A stretch of DNA of 64,000 bases, taken from NCBI GenBank assembly GCA_020634885.1, contig JACKAW010000001.1, positions 248,001 through 312,000 of the forward strand, given 5' to 3'. The DNA comes from Anaerolineales bacterium. GTDB taxonomy: Bacteria > Chloroflexota > Anaerolineae > Anaerolineales > Villigracilaceae. A program made the position numbers and the translations under genes. The notes beneath the pieces were generated by a model. That model saw nothing but the letters and a program-made list of their open reading frames with translations. It had not been told where the DNA came from and ran no database searches. This document shows positions 39,298-48,794 of this stretch, one piece after another. Each line of letters starts with the position of its first letter. The stretch's first letter is position 1.

Positions 39298-41369
39298 TGA
39301 AATTTCTAAAACGCCTTGCACCCTTTGAAGTTGCACTGATCGCAGCAATGTTAATTCTGCACATCCGCGCCGCCATGGCAGACCCCTACGCCTTCCCAAA
39401 CCATTGGTTCGTTCGAGACGACGCATACTATTACTTCAAAGTCGCCCAAAACATCGCGGCAGGATTCGGCAGCACCTTTGATGGCATCAACCTCACCAAC
39501 GGGTATCACCCGCTATGGATGTTGATCTGTATTCCCATTTTTGCGCTTGCAAATTACGATCTTATCCTGCCGCTGCGAATTCTCCTCGTGGTCATCGCTG
39601 TCATTCAAACCGCAACATCCATCATGCTTTACAGGGTGGTAAAAACCCATATTTCGCACGCGACAGCGATCCTCATTGCGGTCTTCTGGTCGTTCAACGA
39701 ATACATCCACGCCAACTACTACAAAATGGGGTTAGAAACCCCCATCGCCGCATTCTCCATTGTCCTCATGGTATACCTGCTTTCGCAGTTTGAAAAAGAA
39801 TGGCGGTCGGCACACATCTCCCGTAAACGCATTGCCCTCTTGGCGTTAGCCGCCGCACTCGCCATGTTCAGCCGGTTAGACCTGGTCTTCCTCGCTGTCA
39901 TTATTGGCATCTGGGTCATCTTTCGCGGCACGCCCATCCGATACTTTGCATTATTCGATCTGGCGATCCTATTTCTTTCAATAACCAGCGCCGTGATCCT
40001 GCGCACCGGCTTCGAAGCCTACAACACCGTCTACGCGCCGTCTACTGTGCAGGCTGTACTCATTTCCGTCCTCGTAACCATTCCCGCCTTGTATTTCTTT
40101 GGCGCGTACCAACACCCGCGCGCCACGCCGCTGTGGAAAACAACGCGCCAAATATTTTTTGCCGTTACAACTGGCACAATGATTTCAGCAGGGATTCAAA
40201 TTCTCATTTTAGAACTTGGATCAGGCAACGGATTCCCCCGCAGCGCATTTGCGCTCAACTTCGCCTTTTCCCTGATACTCATCACCGCCTCCCGCTTAAT
40301 CACAGCCTGGGTCTCACACCCAAACCTCATCAAGGCTGAAAGCCCGCTTGCACAATTCAAGTCTCATTGGAGAAATTGGCTAAGCGAGGGAATCATCTAC
40401 TACGGCATTCTCGGCGGATTATTGCTCGCCTACATGCTCTTCAACCACTTCACCTTCGGCACCTCCAGCCCCGTCAGCGGACAAGTCAAACGGTGGTGGG
40501 GCAGCATGGGCAGCACAATTTACGACCACCCCGCAGGCAACTGGGCTTCCTATTTTGGGTTGAGCGACGAAGCCTCCTTTGAAACCACCCGCCCATTTAC
40601 AGATGCGATCTGGTACGCCTCCGAATGGATTCGCCCTTATTTGCCCGGCGGCGACCTGGTCGATGAGCGCTTCTTCCTCGTATTTTCGGTTGCACTCCTC
40701 CTCGTTCTGACGATCATCTTTTCCAACAAACACCGCAGCCGACAAGCATTCACAAACCTTGCACTTATCCCGTTTATCACAGGCGGTGTCATTCAAATCC
40801 TTTCTTATTCAGCCACAGCCTATGGCGGCGCAAAAGAATGGTATTGGGTTACACAAACCGTCACCCTCACCCTGCTCTCCGCCTTATTAATAGACCTTAT
40901 CCTACGCCCAATTCGGCGGACTCAATACATCAACGCGATTCTCATTCTGGCGGCATTGTTCATCGGGTTCAGATCAGTTGCCAGAACATGGCAGGTTTTC
41001 AGCTACGCCATGCCGCGTGGTTATTTTTTACCAGATCGCCCACTCATGGAAGTGGTTGCTTTTATCGAAGAAAACACGCAAGAAGGCGCCATTATCGGAA
41101 TGACGGGCGGCGGCAATGTTGGTTACTTCATCCACAACCGCACCATCGTAAACATGGACGGTTTGATCAACAGCTACGAATACTTCCATGCCCTGCAAAA
41201 TGGAGAAGCCCCCGCTTACTTAAGCGAACGCGGCATGACGATTGTATTTGCCAATCCCCGCCTAATGGAGCCAGCCCCATACTACCGTCAATTTGACCCC
41301 TATTTCGAACGATATAACAGCTTTGGCGGAAAAGACCTGCTCTATCTGTGGGATAGACCCAAATACTAG
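39297..41369 (+). CDS. Large membrane glycosyltransferase (GT-C/PMT-like)
   Basis: 690 residues, with about 12 membrane helices and a C-terminal soluble part of roughly 100 residues. An acidic Asp-Asp pair in the first extracytoplasmic loop (WFVRDDAYYYFK) matches the GT-C catalytic loop, and NGYHPLWML follows. It probably moves a sugar from a polyprenyl-phosphate donor to a surface acceptor; the acceptor is unknown. The 5' end is tied to the dehydrogenase stop (TAATG). Confidence 0.78.
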   Translation: MKFLKRLAPFEVALIAAMLILHIRAAMADPYAFPNHWFVRDDAYYYFKVAQNIAAGFGSTFDGINLTNGYHPLWMLICIPIFALANYDLILPLRILLVVIAVIQTATSIMLYRVVKTHISHATAILIAVFWSFNEYIHANYYKMGLETPIAAFSIVLMVYLLSQFEKEWRSAHISRKRIALLALAAALAMFSRLDLVFLAVIIGIWVIFRGTPIRYFALFDLAILFLSITSAVILRTGFEAYNTVYAPSTVQAVLISVLVTIPALYFFGAYQHPRATPLWKTTRQIFFAVTTGTMISAGIQILILELGSGNGFPRSAFALNFAFSLILITASRLITAWVSHPNLIKAESPLAQFKSHWRNWLSEGIIYYGILGGLLLAYMLFNHFTFGTSSPVSGQVKRWWGSMGSTIYDHPAGNWASYFGLSDEASFETTRPFTDAIWYASEWIRPYLPGGDLVDERFFLVFSVALLLVLTIIFSNKHRSRQAFTNLALIPFITGGVIQILSYSATAYGGAKEWYWVTQTVTLTLLSALLIDLILRPIRRTQYINAILILAALFIGFRSVARTWQVFSYAMPRGYFLPDRPLMEVVAFIEENTQEGAIIGMTGGGNVGYFIHNRTIVNMDGLINSYEYFHALQNGEAPAYLSERGMTIVFANPRLMEPAPYYRQFDPYFERYNSFGGKDLLYLWDRPKY

Positions 41370-41372
41370 GCA

Positions 41373-41786
41373 ATGAAACGCCCATTTTCAGTAACCCTAA
41401 CCATCGTCTTGGTGTTAATGCTTGCGGTTTGGAATGCCATACGCACGTTTACTTCCATTCAATGGCACAATACCCTGAATGAATACACATCAACCTCTTC
41501 ATTTGTTTTTGGCACAGCATTTGGAGTAATATGGTTAATAATGAGTGTGGTTCTTTTGTTTGGGATATGGCAAAAAAAGCCGTGGAGTGCCAAAATGCTC
41601 CTCGGGGCAGCCGCAGCCTACACCGTTTGGGTTTGGGTCGGGCGGTTCACCCGGCAGACGCCGGCTCAAGATACAGGTTTTACGATCATCATCAATCTAG
41701 CCTGCCTGATCCTGATCTACTTTACATCGAAATCACTGACGAGAGAGGCATATGAACGAGACACAAAAAATCCAGAAGTTGAATGA
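41373..41786 (+). CDS. Small membrane protein, four helices
   Basis: 137 residues with four hydrophobic helices; no known family recognised. It starts 3 nt after the glycosyltransferase stop. Its last 35 bases overlap the carboxyltransferase gene, which starts inside it at 41752, so translation of the carboxylase operon may depend on reading of this gene. Likely an integral membrane protein, possibly an accessory of the glycosyltransferase. Confidence 0.7.
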   Translation: MKRPFSVTLTIVLVLMLAVWNAIRTFTSIQWHNTLNEYTSTSSFVFGTAFGVIWLIMSVVLLFGIWQKKPWSAKMLLGAAAAYTVWVWVGRFTRQTPAQDTGFTIIINLACLILIYFTSKSLTREAYERDTKNPEVE

Positions 41787-43302
41787 ACTGAGAGCACAAT
41801 CACGCCTTGGCGGCGGACAGGAACGCATCGAAGCGCAGCATAAAAAGGGACGATTGACTGCCCGTGAACGCCTCGACCTTTTATTGGATCGCGGCTCTTT
41901 CCGCGAAATGGATCCCTTTGTTGTTCACCGCACAACCGATTTTGGTTTGGACGAACAGAAGATCATGAGTGATTCAGTCGTCACCGGCTGGGGCACAATT
42001 GATGGACGCCTGATCTACGTCTACTCACAAGATTTCACCGTCTTCGGCGGCAGCCTTGGTGAAGTTCACGCTGAGAAGATCTGCAAAGTGATGGACATGG
42101 CTCTCAAGAACGGCGCACCCATTATTGGTTTGAACGACTCAGGCGGCGCCCGCATTCAAGAAGGCGTTGTTGCCCTCGGCGGATACGCCGATATCTTCCT
42201 GCGCAACACCATGTCCTCCGGCGTTATTCCACAGATATCCGCCATCATGGGTCCCTGTGCGGGAGGTGCGGTCTACTCCCCTGCCCTTACCGATTTTATT
42301 TTTATGACGCGCAACACCTCGTACATGTTCGTCACCGGACCCGATGTAGTAAAAACCGTAACTCATGAAGAAGTGACCCAGGAAGAACTGGGCGGCGCAG
42401 CGGTTCACTCAGAAAAATCCGGCGTGTGCCATGTAGCCGCTGACAGTGAAGCCGATACGCTGTACCTCATCCGAAAATTGATGAGCTACCTCCCGCAAAA
42501 TAACATGGAAGATGCTCCTCCCGCAGCAACAACGGACGATTCGCTTCGCATGGAAGAAGCGCTCAACTCGCTCGTCCCAGATGACGCAAACAAACCATAC
42601 GACATCAAGGAAGTCATCCGACTAATCGTGGATGATGGCAATTTCTTTGAAATCCACGAAAACTACGCCGCCAATATTGTGGTCGGCTTCGCCCGCCTCG
42701 GCGGACAGTCTGTGGGCATTGTTGCCAACCAGCCCGCTGTTCTCGCAGGCGTGTTGGATATTGACGCCAGCGAAAAGGGCGCGCGTTTCGTCCGCTTCTG
42801 CGATGCCTTCAATATCCCCATCATCACCTTTGAAGATGTCCCCGGCTTTCTACCCGGTACCAACCAGGAACACCACGGCATTATTCGCTCTGGCGCAAAA
42901 TTACTTTATGCCTACTGCGAAGCCACCGTGCCCAAACTGACCGTCATCACCCGCAAAGCATACGGCGGTGCGTACTGTGTGATGTCATCCAAACACATCC
43001 GCAGCGATTTGAATCTCGCGTGGCCCACAGCCGAGATCGCAGTGATGGGACCTGACGGCGCAGTCAATATCATCTTCCGCAAAGAACTCGAAAAAGCCAA
43101 AGACCCCGTCAAGCGCAAGGCAGAATTGGTTGCCGAATACAAGGAAAAATTCGCCAACCCCTATGTAGCGGCATCACGCGGTTACATTGACGATGTGATC
43201 GAACCCAAAGAAACCCGCCCGCGCCTCATCAACGCCCTCGCCATGCTCAGCAACAAGCGCGATGCCAACCCCGCCAAGAAACACGGCAATATTCCGCTGT
43301 AA
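41752..43302 (+). CDS. pccB: Acyl-CoA carboxylase, carboxyltransferase beta subunit
   Basis: 516 residues, full length. The carboxyltransferase core shows GSLGEVHAEKICKVMD, GGARIQEGVVALGGYADIF, and in the second half GFLPGTNQEHHGIIRSGAKLLYAY and the acyl-CoA-binding AYGGAYCVMSSK. The size and sequence style match propionyl/methylmalonyl-CoA carboxyltransferase rather than acetyl-CoA AccD. With the biotin carboxylase and the carrier protein it carboxylates an acyl-CoA; the exact substrate (propionyl, methylmalonyl or acetyl) is not proven. It overlaps the upstream membrane gene by 35 nt. Confidence 0.95.
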   Translation: MNETQKIQKLNELRAQSRLGGGQERIEAQHKKGRLTARERLDLLLDRGSFREMDPFVVHRTTDFGLDEQKIMSDSVVTGWGTIDGRLIYVYSQDFTVFGGSLGEVHAEKICKVMDMALKNGAPIIGLNDSGGARIQEGVVALGGYADIFLRNTMSSGVIPQISAIMGPCAGGAVYSPALTDFIFMTRNTSYMFVTGPDVVKTVTHEEVTQEELGGAAVHSEKSGVCHVAADSEADTLYLIRKLMSYLPQNNMEDAPPAATTDDSLRMEEALNSLVPDDANKPYDIKEVIRLIVDDGNFFEIHENYAANIVVGFARLGGQSVGIVANQPAVLAGVLDIDASEKGARFVRFCDAFNIPIITFEDVPGFLPGTNQEHHGIIRSGAKLLYAYCEATVPKLTVITRKAYGGAYCVMSSKHIRSDLNLAWPTAEIAVMGPDGAVNIIFRKELEKAKDPVKRKAELVAEYKEKFANPYVAASRGYIDDVIEPKETRPRLINALAMLSNKRDANPAKKHGNIPL

Positions 43303-43308
43303 TTTCCT

Positions 43309-43401
43309 GTCATTGCGAGGAGCGCTCTTGCTCTTAGCGACGAAGCAATCTCAAATTCGTTGGAGATTGCTTCGGGTGAAGTGCATCGCCCTTGCAATGA
43401 C
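43309..43401. repeat. Interspersed intergenic palindrome (TCATTGCGAG class)
   Basis: Outer arms GTCATTGC (43309-43316) and GCAATGAC (43394-43401) frame inner inverted arms CGAAGCAATCTC (43341-43352) and GAGATTGCTTCG (43363-43374). This motif class, TCATTGCGAGGAGCG with GAAGCAATCTC, is a known type of dispersed repeat in several bacterial lineages. It lies between two carboxylase genes and may be a transcript-processing or recombination element. Confidence 0.75.
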
Positions 43402-43416
43402 GAGACATGAGGTCTT

Positions 43417-44925
43417 ATGTTCAAAAAAGTTCTAGTTGCAAACCGAGGCGAAATCGCCGTCCGCATCATTCGTGCCTGCCGCGAGTTGGGGCTTGAAACC
43501 GTGGCTGTCTTCTCAGAAGCAGACCGCAACGCCCTGCACGTCCGCTATGCAGATGAAGCCTACCTATTGGGTCCTGCCCCGTCGCGTGAATCGTACCTGC
43601 GCGCCGATAAAATTCTCGAAGTGATGAAGAAATCCGGCGCCGATGCCATTCACCCCGGCTACGGCTTCCTCGCCGAGCGTGAAGATTTCGCCGCCCAATG
43701 CGCCGAACGAGGTATCACCTTCATTGGACCCAAACCTTCAGCTATTGCCGCCATGGGTGACAAAGCTGAAGCGCGCGCCACGGTCATTAAAGCAGGTGTG
43801 CCCGTTGTGCCCGGCACGGAAGATGTCGGCAACATGACCAATGACGACCTCCTGCGCATTGCCCCAACCATCGGCTTCCCGCTTCTTATCAAGGCGACGG
43901 CGGGTGGCGGCGGCAAAGGCATGAGAGAAGTCCGAAGCTTGGAAGAAATGCCAGCCCTTCTTGAGTCAGCGAGGCGTGAGGCAGAATCAGCGTTCGGTGA
44001 TGGCAACGTCTATCTCGAAAAATTGATCGAAGGCGCACGCCATATCGAATTCCAGATCATTGCCGATTCGCATGGCAACGTCATTCATCTCGGCGAGCGC
44101 GAATGCTCCATTCAACGCCGTCACCAAAAATTAGTGGAAGAATCCCCCTCCCCATTTCTTGACGAAGACCTGCGCAAAAAGATGGGCGATGTCGCCGTCA
44201 AAGCCGCACAGGCAGTCGATTACGTCAATGCGGGAACGATCGAATTTTTGGTGGACAAGGATAAGAATTTCTATTTCCTTGAAATGAACACCCGCCTGCA
44301 AGTGGAGCATCCCATCACAGAATTGGTCACCGGCGTTGATATTGTTGCCGAACAGTTGCGCATCGCCCGTGGACGCCAGCTAAGCTACACGCAAGACCAG
44401 GTTGGGTTCAACGGACATGCGATCGAATGTCGTATCAATGCAGAAGACCCATTCAATAATTTCATCCCCTCCACAGGGAGAATCACCCACAGTATTATCC
44501 CCACGGGTCCCGGCATCCGCGTGGATACTGGCGTGTACCCGGGCTTTGAGATCACCCCCTACTACGACCCCATGATCGCCAAGCTCATCGTTTGGGGTGA
44601 AACCCGCGCCCAAGCCATCCTGCGAATGCGCCGCGCATTGGAAGAATACCGCATTGTTGGTGTGCGCACCAACATCCCCTTCCACCAAACCCTGATGGAT
44701 TCGCACCGCTTCATGGGTGGGCAATTCGATACTCGTTTTGTCGAAGAACGTTTCTCCATGGAAGCCGCCTCCGAAATGGACGAAGCCCAGGCAGAAATCG
44801 CAGCCATTCTTGCCACACTTGTGGCACACAAAGAAATTGAACACTCAGCCCAAATAGTCCGCGGCAACGAACGCGACACCAGCAACTGGAAGTGGGTTGG
44901 GCGCTGGGAACGAATGCACCGATAA
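43417..44925 (+). CDS. accC: Biotin carboxylase subunit
   Basis: 502 residues, the normal size. ATP-grasp landmarks are present: ANRGEIAVRIIRACRELGL, AIHPGYGFLAE, KATAGGGGKGM and IEGARHIEFQIIADSHG. The catalytic Lys/Glu region is in EMNTRLQVEHPITE. It uses ATP and bicarbonate to carboxylate biotin on the carrier protein and supplies the beta subunit. The start is helped by GAGGT 5 nt upstream. Placed between the carboxyltransferase and carrier genes. Confidence 0.96.
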   Translation: MFKKVLVANRGEIAVRIIRACRELGLETVAVFSEADRNALHVRYADEAYLLGPAPSRESYLRADKILEVMKKSGADAIHPGYGFLAEREDFAAQCAERGITFIGPKPSAIAAMGDKAEARATVIKAGVPVVPGTEDVGNMTNDDLLRIAPTIGFPLLIKATAGGGGKGMREVRSLEEMPALLESARREAESAFGDGNVYLEKLIEGARHIEFQIIADSHGNVIHLGERECSIQRRHQKLVEESPSPFLDEDLRKKMGDVAVKAAQAVDYVNAGTIEFLVDKDKNFYFLEMNTRLQVEHPITELVTGVDIVAEQLRIARGRQLSYTQDQVGFNGHAIECRINAEDPFNNFIPSTGRITHSIIPTGPGIRVDTGVYPGFEITPYYDPMIAKLIVWGETRAQAILRMRRALEEYRIVGVRTNIPFHQTLMDSHRFMGGQFDTRFVEERFSMEAASEMDEAQAEIAAILATLVAHKEIEHSAQIVRGNERDTSNWKWVGRWERMHR

Positions 44926-44942
44926 ACGAGCGAGGTCTTTGA

Positions 44943-45440
44943 ATGAAATATGTAACCACCGTTAACGATAAACAATTTGAAGTTGAAGTTGTGGATGATC
45001 GTCATATCCGCATTGGTGACCGCCTGCTCGAAGTTGATTTTCAATTTGTAAGCGGGCAGCCCGTTTTTTCACTGATCGTGGATGGAAAATCACACGAATC
45101 ATACGTCTACCACACGGAAGATGAATGGCAGGTACTCCTGCGCGGGCATCAGTTCCAGGTAAAAGTGGAAGATGAACGCGAAAAACGCCTCAAAGCCGCC
45201 GCGGGTGGCGGCGTGAGCGAAGGCGGCGAATTCCACCTCAAAGCGCCCATGCCGGGTCTGGTCGTTGCCGTCCCCATTGAAGAAGGGCAGGAGATCAAAA
45301 AAGGACAGGTTCTCATCATTCTCGAATCCATGAAGATGCAGAACGAATTAAAATCCCCGCGTGATGGCATCATCAGCAGCATAAAAGTGAAGCCAGGCGA
45401 AAGCGTCGAACAAAAACAGATCATCCTAAACATTCATTAG
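44943..45440 (+). CDS. accB: Biotin carboxyl carrier protein
   Basis: 165 residues. The biotin-binding lysine is in ESMKMQNEL (Lys about 131), following APMPGLVVAVPIEEGQEIKKGQ. The N-terminal ~90 residues form a beta-rich domain not seen in the shortest carrier proteins. It carries biotin between the carboxylase and carboxyltransferase subunits. It is 17 nt after the biotin carboxylase gene and 2 nt before the CYTH gene. The set of three genes is a complete biotin-dependent carboxylase unit. Confidence 0.93.
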   Translation: MKYVTTVNDKQFEVEVVDDRHIRIGDRLLEVDFQFVSGQPVFSLIVDGKSHESYVYHTEDEWQVLLRGHQFQVKVEDEREKRLKAAAGGGVSEGGEFHLKAPMPGLVVAVPIEEGQEIKKGQVLIILESMKMQNELKSPRDGIISSIKVKPGESVEQKQIILNIH

Positions 45441-45442
45441 CC

Positions 45443-46060
45443 ATGACCGGACATGAAACCGAAGTCAAGTTCTTTGTCAAAGATTTAAGTCGGGTAGAAA
45501 TGCGCCTTCACGAGTTGAAGGCGCATTTGATTCAACCACGCGCCCACGAAACCAACCTGCGTTTTGACAATGCCAATAATGACCTACGCAAAGAAATGAA
45601 AGTGCTCCGTTTGCGAAACGACACAGAAGCCATATTCACATTCAAGGGACCAAACGAAGCACGCAGCGACGGCATACTAAGCCGCCAAGAGATCGAGTTT
45701 ACGGTCGGCAGTTTCGGTGCCGCAAAGGATTTTTTAGAGGCGTTGGGTTTTACGCCCATCGCCTTCTATGAAAAATACCGCACCACGTACGAACTGAATA
45801 ATACCCACATCATGTTGGATGAATTACCCTACGGTAATTTTGTCGAAATCGAAGGTGAAGATCCCGATATGTTGCACAGCAATACAGCGGCACTCGGCTT
45901 AAATTGGAATGCACCGGTCAAAATGGGGTATCTAACTCTGTTTGAACGCATGGCGAAAAAATATAACCTCGATGCAGGTCAATTAAGTTTCAATGCGGTG
46001 AAGTTAGTTCAAATCGATGAAAATACCCTGGGTGCCCTGGGGGTTATCCCAGCCGATTAA
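45443..46060 (+). CDS. CYTH-domain protein, class IV adenylate cyclase/triphosphatase type
   Basis: 205 residues. The ExExK metal/phosphate signature is near the N-terminus (HETEVKFFV), followed by alternating strands with many Arg, Lys and Glu (KVLRLRNDTEAIFTFKGP, SRQEIEFTV), the pattern of the CYTH tunnel. Family members hydrolyse triphosphates (thiamine-triphosphate, tripolyphosphate) or are class IV adenylate cyclases. The exact substrate is not clear. It follows the carrier gene by 2 nt. Confidence 0.85.
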   Translation: MTGHETEVKFFVKDLSRVEMRLHELKAHLIQPRAHETNLRFDNANNDLRKEMKVLRLRNDTEAIFTFKGPNEARSDGILSRQEIEFTVGSFGAAKDFLEALGFTPIAFYEKYRTTYELNNTHIMLDELPYGNFVEIEGEDPDMLHSNTAALGLNWNAPVKMGYLTLFERMAKKYNLDAGQLSFNAVKLVQIDENTLGALGVIPAD

Positions 46061-46192
46061 AATAACTCAGCCAAAAAATATTTCAAGTGCCGAAAAACGA
46101 AGGGAAGCAATTTTCTTCTCAAAGTGGTATATTTTTAAAGATAACTGACGGGCGGTATTCTAAATATTTTTACACACGGGAAGGAAACAAAA

Positions 46193-47173
46193 GTGACAGC
46201 GATAAAAATTGAAAATCTCGGACGAATTTTTTCAACCACCACTGGAACGATCCGCCGAACTCGCAAGGATATTACCGCACTTGAAAACATCAACCTGGTT
46301 GTAGAACCAGGCGAACTCTTCGGTCTACTTGGACCAAACGGGGCAGGCAAAACAACCCTTACACGAATCCTTTCGACCGTATTACTACCCAGCTCCGGTC
46401 GTGCTGAAGTCCTCGGCATGGATGTGGTGCGCGATACAAAAAAACTCCGCCCGCGCATTGGCATGGTCTTCGGCGGCGAGCGCGGATTGTACTGGCGGCT
46501 CTCCGGGCGCGATAACATCCAGTATTTTGCAGACCTGTATCTCGTCCCGCCCGAGGTTTCGCGTAAACGCATACCGGAATTGCTCGATCTGGTCGGGCTG
46601 ACCGAGCGAGCCGATGAACGCGTCGAAGGTTACTCACGCGGTATGAAGCAAAAACTACACATCGCGCGCGGGTTGGTTAACGACCCCGATGTACTCTTTC
46701 TCGATGAACCCACCATTGGTCTCGACCCCATTGCAGCGCGGGAATTGAGGGCGGTCATCCTTGAAATGAATAAACGCGGAAAGACCATCTTCCTCACCTC
46801 CCATTACATGTACGAAGTGGACGAACTCTGCCAGCGCGTTGCCGTTGTGAACAAGGGAAAGATCGCACTGATCGATACTCCCTCGGCATTCAAGACCATG
46901 GTCGCCGACCTCGAAGTGGTCGAGATCGAATGTCGTGAAGTCTCGCCTGAAGCCCTTGCCCGTCTGCGCGCCCATCCTCGCGTGGCATCGGTCACAATGG
47001 AAAACCATGAAGGGGCACAGTCTCTCCAGATTCAATCCCCGGGCGGTGTGGAATCCATCCCCGAATTTGTACGCATCCTCGAAGGTTCACAAGTTCAAAA
47101 GGTCATCACCCGCCAACCAACCCTTGAAGATGCCTATGTAAAACTTCTCGGCAGAGAGGCGCTCAACTCATGA
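46193..47173 (+). CDS. ABC-2 exporter ATP-binding protein
   Basis: 326 residues, GTG start with GGAAGG 7-8 nt upstream. Walker A GPNGAGKT at 47-54, a degenerate signature motif YSRGMKQ where LSGGQ is expected, and Walker B VLFLDEPTIGLD. It belongs to the DrrA/NodI type with a C-terminal extension. Two membrane subunits follow with 4- and 1-nt overlaps, so it is the ATPase of an exporter. The cargo (lipid, polysaccharide or drug) is unknown. Confidence 0.92.
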   Translation: MTAIKIENLGRIFSTTTGTIRRTRKDITALENINLVVEPGELFGLLGPNGAGKTTLTRILSTVLLPSSGRAEVLGMDVVRDTKKLRPRIGMVFGGERGLYWRLSGRDNIQYFADLYLVPPEVSRKRIPELLDLVGLTERADERVEGYSRGMKQKLHIARGLVNDPDVLFLDEPTIGLDPIAARELRAVILEMNKRGKTIFLTSHYMYEVDELCQRVAVVNKGKIALIDTPSAFKTMVADLEVVEIECREVSPEALARLRAHPRVASVTMENHEGAQSLQIQSPGGVESIPEFVRILEGSQVQKVITRQPTLEDAYVKLLGREALNS

Positions 47174-47961
47174 TTAACCGCCTGCGAAGTGTACTGCGCG
47201 TCATCGCGGGTTCTTTTACCATGCAGGCAAAGGAACGCGCCACCAACCAGTTCTTTGTCGGCACCTTGTTGGTATTGCCCATCATCTTCACCTTGCTATC
47301 CGTTGGCACCTACCTTTACGGCGGCAAGGGGAACTTCGGTTTGTATGCCGTCATCGGCGCAGGCATGATGGGTGTCTGGAACGCAAATTTATGGACCTCT
47401 GGTCGCATCGTGGAAGGCGAACGGCGCGGCGGAACCTTGTCTATGCTGATCGCCTCCCCCACACCGTTCCCAATCATCCTCGTAGGAAAAAGTCTCTCCA
47501 ACGCCTTTGCTTCGTTGATCTCACTTGTCGTCACATTTGCAACCGGTTTGATCGCCTTCCGCCTCGAATTGGATATTGCCAATCCTGCCGCCTTCATTGT
47601 CAGCCTCTTGTTAACTCTCATCTCGATGACGTGTTTCGGTCTTGTGCTCGGTTCCACCTTTGTTCTAACCCGCAACGCCGGTGATTTCATGGAAGCCGCC
47701 AATTACCCGATCTTCATACTCTCCGGCTTGATGTTCCCACTCACTATCTTACCGGCATGGCTGAGACCGCTCTCCTCGATTCTTGCTCCAACCTGGGGCA
47801 ATCTGGCGCTTGGAGCATCTGCCGGGCTGGTTGCCGATAATCCCTGGCTGATCGACTTATACCTGATCGGGCTTTCACTGGCGTACCTGATGATCGCCCA
47901 AACGCTCTTCAAAAAAGTGGAGTATCTCGTCCGCAGAGACGGCTCGATGGAGGTGTTTTGA
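47170..47961 (+). CDS. ABC-2 type permease
   Basis: 263 residues with about six helices. MQAKERATNQFF at the start is the cytoplasmic lead, followed by VFTL/SVGTYLYGG helices and GRIVEGERRGGTLSML, a DrrB-like pattern. It pairs with the ATPase gene upstream (4-nt overlap) and the second permease downstream. It forms half of the membrane channel. The cargo is not known. Confidence 0.9.
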   Translation: MINRLRSVLRVIAGSFTMQAKERATNQFFVGTLLVLPIIFTLLSVGTYLYGGKGNFGLYAVIGAGMMGVWNANLWTSGRIVEGERRGGTLSMLIASPTPFPIILVGKSLSNAFASLISLVVTFATGLIAFRLELDIANPAAFIVSLLLTLISMTCFGLVLGSTFVLTRNAGDFMEAANYPIFILSGLMFPLTILPAWLRPLSSILAPTWGNLALGASAGLVADNPWLIDLYLIGLSLAYLMIAQTLFKKVEYLVRRDGSMEVF

Positions 47962-48752
47962 TGAGTCAGTGGATTCAATTATTCCGTTCCGGCGCAAGAA
48001 CAGGCTGGTCGAACATTGCCGTGGAATTGACACCCGCCACTGTGTTGGGGTCGCGCATTCCCCGTACCATTTTACAGGCGGTGTTTTTCATCCTAATCTC
48101 GTATGCTGCCGGGGGCAGTGAACTCGCCAAATTCGCATTGATCGGCAACACCATGCACGCAGCCGTCTTTCATAGCGTCATTGAAATGTCCGTCGTCATC
48201 GAACTGGAAAAATGGCTAGGCACCATGCCCTATCTGATCGCATCCCCAGCAAACTGGTTTCCCGCCATGATGGGGCGCTCCCTTGCAGGCTACGTCGAGG
48301 GGCTGGTTCGTATCCTCCTTGTCTTGTTGATTCTTGTTCCCTTCTTCGGCGCCGACCTAACCGCCCTAGACCTGCTGCACGCCGCCCCTATTTTTTTCGT
48401 CACTGTCGCTTCGGCGTCCGCTCTTGGCTGGTTATCGGGCGCCATAAGTCTCCCCACTCGCTGGGGAATGCTCATCTGCAATACCATTGGCTATGTCATG
48501 ATGCTCACCGGCGGCGTGAACTTCCCGGTTACCGCCCTGCCACCAGTCATTCAATGGATTGGACACATCCTCCCAATGACCAACGGACTGCTTGCCATCC
48601 GCGCTGTGATCGATGGAGCATCGTACGCAGATACATCAGGGCTGATCCTCAATGAGATTATCATCGGGCTAGTCTACGGCGCACTGGCATGGCGAGTTTT
48701 CACCCACCGCCTAAACGTTGCCCGGCAAACCGGGAATATCGAACAGTTCTAG
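47961..48752 (+). CDS. ABC-2 type permease, second subunit
   Basis: 263 residues from ATG at 47961, which overlaps the stop of the previous permease by one base; a TTG three bases earlier is a weaker option. About six membrane helices, with EKWLGTMPYLIASPANWFPAM in the cytoplasmic loop. Two different permeases in one operon suggest a heterodimeric channel with the ATPase at 46193. The cargo is unknown. Confidence 0.88.
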   Translation: MSQWIQLFRSGARTGWSNIAVELTPATVLGSRIPRTILQAVFFILISYAAGGSELAKFALIGNTMHAAVFHSVIEMSVVIELEKWLGTMPYLIASPANWFPAMMGRSLAGYVEGLVRILLVLLILVPFFGADLTALDLLHAAPIFFVTVASASALGWLSGAISLPTRWGMLICNTIGYVMMLTGGVNFPVTALPPVIQWIGHILPMTNGLLAIRAVIDGASYADTSGLILNEIIIGLVYGALAWRVFTHRLNVARQTGNIEQF

Positions 48753-48794
48753 TTTGATGGAACACTCCAACTACCTTCGTCGATAGAAAATAAC

